A stretch of 7,202 nt of DNA from an uncultured Blautia sp. (GTDB lineage: Bacteria > Bacillota > Clostridia > Lachnospirales > Lachnospiraceae). A program made the translations under genes and the position numbers. How positions within the stretch are numbered: the first letter of the stretch is position 1; each line of letters begins with the position of its first letter. Positions 1-4,961 of this stretch are shown here, piece after piece. Below the pieces are notes generated by a model. That model searched no databases, was not told the DNA's origin, and saw nothing but the letters and a program-made list of their open reading frames with translations. The DNA is taken from NCBI GenBank assembly GCA_945872375.1, contig CAMBYR010000107.1, forward strand, positions 1 to 7,202. Reading direction: 5' to 3'.

Positions 1-396
1 TCGCATCCCGATACCGACAGAAACAGCTTCCTTCATGATTACCTCATAGAGCTCTTCCCGTTTTTTTGCCGTAAGCTGTTTGGAATCATTGAGATAAAGT
101 ATTCCGCAGTCCTTTGGCAGTATCACGGCGCATGCCACTACAGGACCGGCCAGCGGACCTCTGCCCACCTCGTCGATCCCGCAGAGCCAGCCGAGATGTT
201 CGTACTGATGCTCATATTTCTTCATCTGCTCTGTACGTTCCAATTCTGCCAGATAGGCATTCTGCTTTTTTACCGCCTGCTCCAGAAGCCTGATCACTCC
301 GCTTCTTTCGTCATTTTTGTATGTTTCCAGAAAAGAACCGTACTGCTCCACCGGGAGATGTTTCAGTTCTTCTTTGATTTCGCTGATACTTTTCAT
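1..396 (-). CDS. rnhB: Ribonuclease HII, N-terminal part (cut by window edge)
   Basis: RNase HII is a cytoplasmic enzyme that cuts the RNA strand of RNA/DNA hybrids and removes single ribonucleotides misincorporated into DNA. The 132 codons visible contain the family signature GIDEVGRGPLAGPVVA at about residues 73-88, where D75 and E76 are the first two acidic metal ligands, and the NDSKQL motif at 103-108. The later catalytic aspartates lie beyond position 1, so intactness cannot be judged. A helical, charged extension of about 70 residues precedes the catalytic core, as is common in clostridial RNase HII. The ATG at 396 has only a weak purine-rich ribosome site. An in-frame TTG at 457, overlapping the end of the upstream gene, is a less likely alternative start. 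The gap to the upstream isomerase gene is 52 bases with no visible terminator, so the two are probably co-transcribed. Confidence 0.95.
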   Translation of the reverse strand, partial: MKSISEIKEELKHLPVEQYGSFLETYKNDERSGVIRLLEQAVKKQNAYLAELERTEQMKKYEHQYEHLGWLCGIDEVGRGPLAGPVVACAVILPKDCGILYLNDSKQLTAKKREELYEVIMKEAVSVGIGMR

Positions 397-448
397 GTTT
401 TTCTCTGTTTTCCGATATCCTGGCCGGATATCTGCCGTCTTCTTTTTA

Positions 449-1267
449 TCAGTCAATGATCGTCACGGATTCCATCACCGGCTGATCCTCTGCCAGAATG
501 GTCCCGTTATTATCCGTAGGCTTCGCTTTTTCACAGATGGCATCCACCACATCCATTCCTTCAGTCACATGACCAAAAGCAGCATAATTTCCATCCAGGA
601 AATCACTGTCCTCATGTACAATAAAGAACTGGGAACTTGCGCTGTTCGGGTCATTGGACCTTGCCATGGAGATGGTTCCTCTTGTATGGGAAATACTGTT
701 TTCCACACCATTTGCAGAGAACTCCCCTTTGATCGTTTCCTCGGAGCCGCCGCGGCCATTGCCAAGCGGATCACCACCCTGAATCATAAAACCGCTTATG
801 ATACGATGAAACGTAAGTCCGTCATAAAAGCCCTCCTGAGCCAGCTTCACAAAATTTGTAACGGAGATCGGAGCCGTATCTGCATCCAGTTCCAATTCGA
901 TCGTGCCAAAGTCTTTTACAACAATTTCCGCATGATGGGTTCCGGAAAGCGGAGAATCCGTATCCAGAATCACCGTCTCTGATTCGCCGGAAGATGGTTC
1001 TGAAGTATCTCCCTCTCCTTCCTCGGAAAACGCGTTCTGATCCTCTCCCGATTCTTCTGTTCCATCCGTGAAGCCGGCGGCAGCAGCTTCTTCTTCGCTG
1101 ACTGCCTTCGAAGCAGTTTCTTCGTCTACCGGTTTCGATGATTCTGTATTTCCGTCAGATGTCTCTGAAGTCTTATCCTGTGTGTCTGCCTTCTCACCGC
1201 CGCAGCCTGTCAGCATTCCTGCTGCAAGAAGGGCTGAAAGAAAGATTGCCAATCCTTTTTGTTTCAT
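449..1267 (-). CDS. Secreted cyclophilin-type peptidyl-prolyl cis-trans isomerase lipoprotein
   Basis: This 272-residue protein should catalyse proline cis-trans isomerisation at the outer face of the membrane, assisting folding of exported proteins. Residues 1-22 form a lipoprotein signal: a KQK start, a hydrophobic core, and the lipobox LTGC with C22 as the lipidated cysteine. Residues 23 to about 108 are a low-complexity linker rich in Glu, Ser, Thr and Gly. The cyclophilin domain covers about 110-272, with FHRI at 153-156 (R155 is the expected catalytic arginine), QGGDP at 163-167, SSQFFI at 211-216 and FLDGNYAAFGHV at 223-234. A GGAGGG ribosome site lies 6 bases before the ATG. It has its own promoter in the 86-base gap after trpS and probably drives rnhB as well. 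Family assignment is firm; the natural substrates are unknown. Confidence 0.95.
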   Translation of the reverse strand: MKQKGLAIFLSALLAAGMLTGCGGEKADTQDKTSETSDGNTESSKPVDEETASKAVSEEEAAAAGFTDGTEESGEDQNAFSEEGEGDTSEPSSGESETVILDTDSPLSGTHHAEIVVKDFGTIELELDADTAPISVTNFVKLAQEGFYDGLTFHRIISGFMIQGGDPLGNGRGGSEETIKGEFSANGVENSISHTRGTISMARSNDPNSASSQFFIVHEDSDFLDGNYAAFGHVTEGMDVVDAICEKAKPTDNNGTILAEDQPVMESVTIID

Positions 1268-1303
1268 TGTATTCCCTCCGTCTTCTGATTAATGTCAGAA
1301 TCC

Positions 1304-1331
1304 ATTATACATGTGCATTCAAAAAATACAA
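1304..1331 (-). promoter_or_regulatory. Sigma-A-type promoter for the isomerase gene
   Basis: On the minus strand a perfect TATAAT (1304-1309) is preceded, after 16 bases, by TTGTAT (1326-1331), which matches the -35 consensus only in its first three bases. The start of transcription would fall near 1297, giving a leader of about 30 bases that includes the GGAGGG ribosome site. It lies between the trpS stop and the isomerase start, so it can separate expression of isomerase-rnhB from trpS. Confidence 0.6.
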
Positions 1332-1353
1332 TCCATTTCACAGAAAATACACA

Positions 1354-2358
1354 TCAGCGGATTCTATCCGGGAATCCAACCTTTCGCTGAACCTTACGGA
1401 GTGTTTTTGTGGCATAATAATTTGCTTTTTCCGCATTTTCCTTAATCACGGAATCAATGTATGCCTTGTCTTTGGAAAGTCTTGCATATTCCTCCTGCAG
1501 CGGTTTCAGCACACCGATCACGGCTTCTGCCACAGCCGGTTTCAATTCTCCATATCCTTTTCCGTCAAATTCCTGAACCGTTTCCTGAGGTGTTTTTCCG
1601 GTACATGCGCTGTAGATATCGATCAGATTCTTAAGACCCGGCTGTTCATCACAATAACGGATACATCCCTCGGAATCCGTCACCGCACGTTTGCATTTGC
1701 GCAGAATCGTATCCGGGTCATCCATCAGATAAATACTTCCGTTTGGATTTTCATCGGATTTGGACATCTTTTTGGAAGGATCCTGAAGACTCATGATCTT
1801 TGCTCCCACTTTTCCGATATAAGCTTCCGGAATGGTAAACACATTCCCATAAATATTATTAAATCTTTCTGCAAGATTTCTGGTGAGCTCCAGATGCTGC
1901 ATCTGGTCAATTCCAACAGGAACCACATCCGCCTGATACAGAAGGATATCTGCCGCCATGAGAACAGGATAGGTGAACAGACCTGCATTGATGTTGTCCG
2001 CGTGTTTGGCCGCTTTATCCTTGAACTGTGTCATACGGTTCAGTTCACCCATATAGGTAAAGCAGTTCAGAATCCATGCAAGTTCCGCATGACCGGATAC
2101 GTGGGACTGATAATAAATACAGTTCTTCTTTGGATCCAGACCTGCCGCAATGTAAAGGGTGAGCAGATTTCTGGCTCTTTTTCTCAGTTCCGCCGGATCC
2201 TGCCGTACTGTAATGGAATGCATATCCACCACACTGTAAAAACATTCATATTCATCACTTAAAGTCAGCCAGTTTTTCAGAGCACCAAGATAGTTGCCAA
2301 GTGTCAGATTTCCTGTTGCCTGCATACCGCTGAATAATACTTTTTTTCCGTCAATCAT
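1354..2358 (-). CDS. trpS: Tryptophanyl-tRNA synthetase
   Basis: This class I aminoacyl-tRNA synthetase charges tRNA-Trp with tryptophan in the cytoplasm. Its 334 residues match the usual length of the bacterial enzyme. The nucleotide-binding loop that stands for the HIGH motif is ATGNLTLGNYLGA at about 14-26, and the second ATP motif KKMSKS is at 196-201. Family-typical stretches lie between them: GHAELAWILNCFTYMGELNR (89-108), a lysine-rich QFKDK segment (111-115) and VPVGIDQMQHLELTR (146-160). A GGAGGA ribosome site lies upstream of the ATG at a suitable distance. The gene is divergent from luxS. The intergenic region is only 164 bases and shows no T-box leader, which many Gram-positive trpS genes have. 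No strong terminator follows. Confidence 0.97.
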   Translation of the reverse strand: MIDGKKVLFSGMQATGNLTLGNYLGALKNWLTLSDEYECFYSVVDMHSITVRQDPAELRKRARNLLTLYIAAGLDPKKNCIYYQSHVSGHAELAWILNCFTYMGELNRMTQFKDKAAKHADNINAGLFTYPVLMAADILLYQADVVPVGIDQMQHLELTRNLAERFNNIYGNVFTIPEAYIGKVGAKIMSLQDPSKKMSKSDENPNGSIYLMDDPDTILRKCKRAVTDSEGCIRYCDEQPGLKNLIDIYSACTGKTPQETVQEFDGKGYGELKPAVAEAVIGVLKPLQEEYARLSKDKAYIDSVIKENAEKANYYATKTLRKVQRKVGFPDRIR

Positions 2359-2414
2359 CTTTTCATCCTCCGACCATGTTGTTATATTTCAAATCAGTAT
2401 ATCTGCTGAGAAAC

Positions 2415-2443
2415 AGTTTAGCATTCTGTGAAAAGAAAGTCAA
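2415..2443 (-). promoter_or_regulatory. trpS promoter with extended -10
   Basis: The minus strand reads TTGACT (2438-2443), a 17-base spacer, then TAAACT (2415-2420) preceded by TGC, an extended -10. Transcription would start near 2408, leaving a leader of about 50 bases. Its -35 box is separated by only four bases (2444-2447) from the -35 box of the luxS promoter on the other strand. Confidence 0.7.
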
Positions 2444-2447
2444 TTAC

Positions 2448-2476
2448 TTGCGTCCTCTCCTTTCCTCTGTTACAAT
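2448..2476 (+). promoter_or_regulatory. luxS: luxS promoter with extended -10
   Basis: TTGCGT (2448-2453), a 17-base spacer and TACAAT (2471-2476) preceded by TGT form a good sigma-A promoter with extended -10. Transcription would begin near 2483, about 40 bases before the luxS start codon. Confidence 0.7.
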
Positions 2477-2495
2477 ATTGCCTGTGAACAATATT
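2474..2495. promoter_or_regulatory. Dyad at the luxS transcription start, possible operator
   Basis: AATATTG (2474-2480) and CAATATT (2489-2495) form a perfect 7-base inverted repeat with an 8-base spacer. It overlaps the -10 box and is centred on the predicted luxS start site. The same bases also form a direct repeat of ACAATATT at 2472 and 2488. The position suits a repressor site, but the sequence is AT-rich and no regulator is identified. Confidence 0.3.
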
Positions 2496-2522
2496 ACAAA
2501 ATTACGAAAAAGGAGTTTCACC

Positions 2523-3002
2523 ATGAAAAAAATTACAAGTTTTACAATAAACCATCTGAAACTGCGGCCCGGTGTCTATGTTTCACGAAAAGATCCTGTG
2601 GGAGATACCATTGTTACCACCTTTGATATCCGCATGACATCCCCCAACGAAGAGCCTGTAATGAATACGGCAGAGCTTCATACCATTGAGCATCTTGCTG
2701 CCACTTTTCTCCGCAATCATCCTGTATTTGGCGATAAAATGCTTTACTGGGGTCCTATGGGATGCCGTACCGGAAATTATCTTCTGCTGATCGGAGACTA
2801 CGATTCTTCCGATATTGTACCGCTTTTGACAGAAACCTTTGAGTTCATCCGTGATTTTGAAGGAGAGGTTCCAGGTGCATCTGCCCGCGACTGCGGCAAT
2901 TATCTGGACATGAATCTCCCTATGGCAAAATACCTTGCCGGCAGATTTCTGGATCAGGTTCTTTACCATATCACTCCGGACCGTCTTGTTTATCCGGAAT
3001 AA
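2523..3002 (+). CDS. luxS: S-ribosylhomocysteine lyase (autoinducer-2 synthesis)
   Basis: LuxS splits S-ribosylhomocysteine into homocysteine and 4,5-dihydroxy-2,3-pentanedione, the precursor of autoinducer-2. It thus serves the activated methyl cycle and, potentially, signalling between species. The 159-residue length is typical. The metal-binding HTIEH motif lies at 53-57 (H53 and H57 as ligands, E56 as the catalytic base), with the third ligand C124 in ARDCGNYLDM. GCRTG at 79-83 carries C81, equivalent to the catalytic cysteine, and FDIRMTSPN at 34-42 is the conserved substrate-binding strand. The reading frame is open back to 2376, but the ATG at 2523 has AGGAG 8 bases upstream and gives the family N-terminus. 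It appears monocistronic, with a terminator about 50 bases after the stop. No mtnN/pfs neighbour is visible. Confidence 0.97.
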   Translation: MKKITSFTINHLKLRPGVYVSRKDPVGDTIVTTFDIRMTSPNEEPVMNTAELHTIEHLAATFLRNHPVFGDKMLYWGPMGCRTGNYLLLIGDYDSSDIVPLLTETFEFIRDFEGEVPGASARDCGNYLDMNLPMAKYLAGRFLDQVLYHITPDRLVYPE

Positions 3003-3011
3003 AGAGAGTTT

Positions 3012-3038
3012 GTAACTGTTCAGTGCCTTCACAGTTAC
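3012..3038. repeat. Dispersed 27-bp hairpin repeat, copy 1
   Basis: GTAACTGT (3012-3019) and ACAGTTAC (3031-3038) pair perfectly around an 11-base loop. Flanking TTT and GAA can extend the stem by three pairs, one of them G-T. A second copy lies at 6475-6501 with 25 of 27 bases identical. This copy sits just after the luxS stop codon, before the true terminator, and lacks a T-run, so it is not itself a terminator. Confidence 0.75.
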
Positions 3039-3052
3039 GAAATTTTATCAAC

Positions 3053-3085
3053 AAAAAACTGAGGCTTTCAGGCCTCAGTTTTTTT
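3053..3085. terminator. Bidirectional intrinsic terminator between luxS and the SH3 lipoprotein gene
   Basis: ACTGAGGC (3058-3065) pairs with GCCTCAGT (3072-3079) around a 6-base loop. There is a run of seven T from 3079 to 3085, and a run of six A from 3053 to 3058 that reads as a U-run on the other strand. It can therefore end luxS transcripts on the plus strand and transcripts of the convergent gene at 3132 on the minus strand. Confidence 0.92.
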
Positions 3086-3131
3086 GCATGTACAGGCCTC
3101 ATAAGCCCGTATCATCCGCTCATTTATTCAG

Positions 3132-3569
3132 TTATTGCACTGCCGCCGCAGGATCTGCCGGTGTCAGATAATCTGCCATCGCGTAGCATACCGTACCATT
3201 GTAGGAAAGCTGGATCCAGCCATTATCACTTGTGCCGGTACTTGTCAGAACCGTTCCTGACGGAACAGAACCAAGAAGCTCTGCCTCGGTACTGCAGTCT
3301 GCACGGAGATTCAGATCTACCGTTGCTGAATATGCACCGTCTACCTTCGTAATATTTACACCGCTGGCCGTCTGCTCAACTACAGCTACCGGTTCCGGTG
3401 TCGGTGTCGGCTCCGGAGTAGCAACCACTTCCGGTGTCGGTGTCGGTTCCGGAGTAGGAGTCGCTTTGATAATGGTAACGGTCAAATCCTCTCCTCCGTC
3501 GTCAAAACCGCATCCCTGGACACAGAAAAGAAGTCCAAGCAGCATAATCAGCAGTCCATATTTCTTCAT
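3132..3569 (-). CDS. SH3-domain lipoprotein, small, of unknown specific role
   Basis: This 145-residue product is predicted to be an exported lipoprotein. It has an MKKY start, a hydrophobic core and the lipobox VQGC with C20 lipidated. A Thr/Pro/Glu linker follows at about 37-60, built from a repeated TPEPTPTPE unit, and would span the cell wall. Residues 81-136 resemble a bacterial SH3 (SH3_3) domain: LNLRADCSTEAELLG, SGTVLTST, then NGWIQLSYNGTVCYAMADYL. Such domains bind peptidoglycan or wall peptides in many Gram-positive proteins; the exact role here is unknown. The frame is open further upstream to 3653, but the ATG at 3569 has a perfect AGGAGG 7 bases before it and gives a proper signal peptide. 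It is convergent with luxS. The nearest credible promoter is far upstream (3830-3859), implying a leader of about 250 bases. Confidence 0.85.
   Translation of the reverse strand: MKKYGLLIMLLGLLFCVQGCGFDDGGEDLTVTIIKATPTPEPTPTPEVVATPEPTPTPEPVAVVEQTASGVNITKVDGAYSATVDLNLRADCSTEAELLGSVPSGTVLTSTGTSDNGWIQLSYNGTVCYAMADYLTPADPAAAVQ
3393..3457. repeat. Direct repeat encoding the TPEPTPTPE linker
   Basis: A 29-base unit at 3393-3421 recurs at 3429-3457 with 28 of 29 bases identical and a 36-base period. A period divisible by three keeps the reading frame, so gain or loss of a unit would lengthen or shorten the Pro-rich linker by 12 residues without breaking the protein. This points to recent duplication by slippage or recombination. 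Confidence 0.85.
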
Positions 3570-3603
3570 GTTATTTCCTCCTTTGAAACACATTGCTGTA
3601 AAA

Positions 3604-3760
3604 TGCAAATTACTGCTCACTCCGTTCTCAGTAACACGCTCCGCGATACACAAAAATTACGCAATATGCATACTTTCGTGCGTTGACTGTCTCGGGATTT
3701 CCATGCATAAATGCATGGAAACACCTCGCGGAATACTATCTGTGAACAGCAATAAATGCA
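3604..3760. repeat. Degenerate inverted-repeat element, possibly MITE- or REP-like
   Basis: The left end on the plus strand starts TGCAAATTACTGCTCAC near 3604. The right end, read on the minus strand from 3760, starts TGCATTTATTGCTGTTCAC, a clearly related sequence. Inside, TCCGCGA at 3640-3646 is mirrored by TCGCGGA at 3726-3732. A second imperfect inverted pair, TTACTG and CAGTAA, lies at 3610-3634. The symmetry is imperfect and the boundaries are approximate, and no target-site duplication was identified. Confidence 0.4.
3698..3721. repeat. Near-perfect 24-base palindrome
   Basis: TTTCCATGCAT (3698-3708) and ATGCATGGAAA (3711-3721) are exact inverted copies separated by AA. As RNA, on either strand, this would form an 11-pair stem with a minimal loop, or a cruciform in DNA. 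No T-run follows on either side, so it is not a standard terminator. Confidence 0.85.
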
Positions 3761-3808
3761 AATTCATTTCTGTTCAGTACCTGTTTCGAAATATTTCATG
3801 CTGAACAG
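3743..3808. promoter_or_regulatory. Three arms able to form two exclusive hairpins
   Basis: TGAACAG (3743-3749), CTGTTCAG (3770-3777) and CTGAACAG (3801-3808) alternate in orientation. The middle arm can pair with either neighbour but not both, which is the logic of an attenuator or switch. The arms share the ACTGTTCAG core with the 27-bp repeat at 3012 and 6475. The region would lie early in the proposed leader of the SH3 lipoprotein transcript. The function is inferred only. Confidence 0.35.
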
Positions 3809-3829
3809 TTGCATAATATTAATATATAC

Positions 3830-3859
3830 ACTATACCTTATGTGACCCATGTTACGCAA
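3830..3859 (-). promoter_or_regulatory. Minus-strand promoter candidate upstream of the SH3 lipoprotein gene
   Basis: On the minus strand, TTGCGT (3854-3859), an 18-base spacer and TATAGT (3830-3835) form a reasonable sigma-A promoter. Transcription would start near 3823, so the RNA would cross all of the inverted repeats before reaching the lipoprotein start at 3569. No better promoter was seen closer to the gene. Confidence 0.5.
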
Positions 3860-3917
3860 GTATTTTTTCAAAGAATTCCTACAGTTTACTATTCCGAAAA
3901 CCTGTATGGAAGTCCTC

Positions 3918-4904
3918 TTAAACCTTTTCAAAAAGAACCTTCACCTTTCCGCCGCAGATCATTCCAAGGTTTTCCGGTTCATCCAGGGACAGGCAATAGG
4001 ACTGCACCTCCGCACCGGAAATTTGCGGCGCATGCCTTAATGCTGTAAACTCCACGTTTCCTCCTCCGATACTTCCAAAAGAAGTCCCGTCCTCTGCCAG
4101 AAACATCCTGCTGCCGATTCCTCTTGGAGAAGAACCGCTTTTTTCAATGATCGTCATCATGACACCGTGACGTCCCTCCCGTACTGCGCGGGAAATACTG
4201 TCGTCTGTAAAAACGGCCTTCTGCCGGTTCTTCTCCTGAACAATTTCTGCACAGATACTGACTGCAATCTCCTCCGGAAGCTGACCTCCAAGAGGAATAC
4301 CGATAGGTGCATGAATGCTGCTGATCTGTTTTTCAGAAAAACCCTCTTCCAAAAGCCGCTCCTTTGTAATACGAACCTTATTCCTGCTTCCGATCATTCC
4401 AAAATATGCATAAGGACGTCTCAGAATCTGCTGTGCACAGGCATAATCCCCCTTATGTCCGCGGGTAACGACCACATAATACGTATTTTCATAAGCAGGT
4501 ATCAGCTCACTCAGTTTCTCAAATCCTGCCCGAAGAAGTACATCTGTCTCCGGAAAGCGCTCCTTTGTCAGAAATTCCTCTCTGTCATCCATTACCGTCA
4601 CATGAAATCCCAGCATGGACCCGATCTTTGCCGTTGGGCAGGACACATGCCCCGCACCCAGGATCACCATTCTCGGATTTTTCTGAAACATCTCTATCAG
4701 AATCCCTTCTTTTTCCAGAATTCCCGAAGAATCTGTCTCCAGAATTCCCTCATAAGACCTCCAGTACTCTGTCTCTTTCTCACCGGAAGCAAACAGTTTT
4801 CCATCCTGCCAGATACAGCGGCTTCCTGCATGCTCTCCCGCCAGAGCGACTGCCGATTTTACTCTTCCCTGCCGTTCCAGGAGCTCATAAATTTTATCAT
4901 ACAT
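3918..4904 (-). CDS. XdhC/CoxI-family molybdenum hydroxylase accessory protein, permuted domain order
   Basis: XdhC proteins hand the molybdenum cofactor, in its sulfurated form, to xanthine dehydrogenase-type hydroxylases in the cytoplasm. In this 328-residue protein the Rossmann-like XdhC_C part comes first: VILGAGHVS at 80-88, TRGHKGD at 147-153, GMIGSRNK at 169-176, and IHAPIGIPLGGQLPEEIAVS at 197-216. The CoxI-type part follows at about 247-326, with TIIEKSGSSPRG at 251-262, GSIGGGNVE at 277-285 and LGMICGGKVKVLFE at 313-326. The usual order in the family is CoxI first. Residues 1-75 match neither part clearly and may be a degenerate CoxI-like region. The gene lies 57 bases after the amidohydrolase stop with no terminator between, so they probably form one operon. 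The ribosome site is weak (GGAT before the ATG). No hydroxylase subunit is present in the window, so its client is unknown. Confidence 0.88.
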   Translation of the reverse strand: MYDKIYELLERQGRVKSAVALAGEHAGSRCIWQDGKLFASGEKETEYWRSYEGILETDSSGILEKEGILIEMFQKNPRMVILGAGHVSCPTAKIGSMLGFHVTVMDDREEFLTKERFPETDVLLRAGFEKLSELIPAYENTYYVVVTRGHKGDYACAQQILRRPYAYFGMIGSRNKVRITKERLLEEGFSEKQISSIHAPIGIPLGGQLPEEIAVSICAEIVQEKNRQKAVFTDDSISRAVREGRHGVMMTIIEKSGSSPRGIGSRMFLAEDGTSFGSIGGGNVEFTALRHAPQISGAEVQSYCLSLDEPENLGMICGGKVKVLFEKV

Positions 4905-4961
4905 TTTTTTAATCCGAACCTTTTTTTGTCGATATCTGCGTCACCAGAGATGTCCGCTCAA

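Larger units (their letters stand above)
3570..3917. other. Gene-free 348-base region, dense in inverted repeats
   Basis: No coding sequence is supportable here. Going down from the xdhC-family stop, the region holds a weak hairpin without a T-run (3880-3906), a minus-strand promoter candidate (3830-3859), three related CTGTTCAG-type arms (3743-3808), a 24-base palindrome (3698-3721), and a degenerate inverted-repeat element (about 3604-3760). It ends with the ribosome site of the SH3 lipoprotein gene. It could be a structured 5' leader, a small RNA gene, or a short non-autonomous repeat element lying in the leader. Confidence 0.6.

Noticed and set aside
317..982. Long plus-strand open frame opposite the cyclophilin gene
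   Set aside because: No ribosome site or recognisable domain; it is the reverse shadow of a well-supported gene.
1359..1377. Hairpin at the 3' end of trpS (GGATTC/GAATCC)
   Set aside because: Only six pairs, within coding sequence, and no U-run follows on the minus strand, so it is not called a terminator.
1138..2262. 374-codon plus-strand open frame opposite trpS
   Set aside because: The antisense frame runs across two real genes and their promoter, has a Cys/Phe/His/Ile-rich composition typical of shadows, and matches no family.
2376..2522. N-terminal extension of luxS
   Set aside because: It includes the promoter and ribosome site; LuxS proteins begin at the MKKI-type start at 2523.
3570..3653. 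28-codon N-terminal extension of the SH3 lipoprotein
   Set aside because: It would bury the signal peptide and contains the AGGAGG ribosome site of the true start; the frame is open because of the repeat element.
3880..3906. Hairpin after the xdhC-type gene (TACAGTTT/AAACCTGTA)
   Set aside because: The stem has a bulge and is not followed by a U-run on the minus strand; termination here is possible but unsupported.
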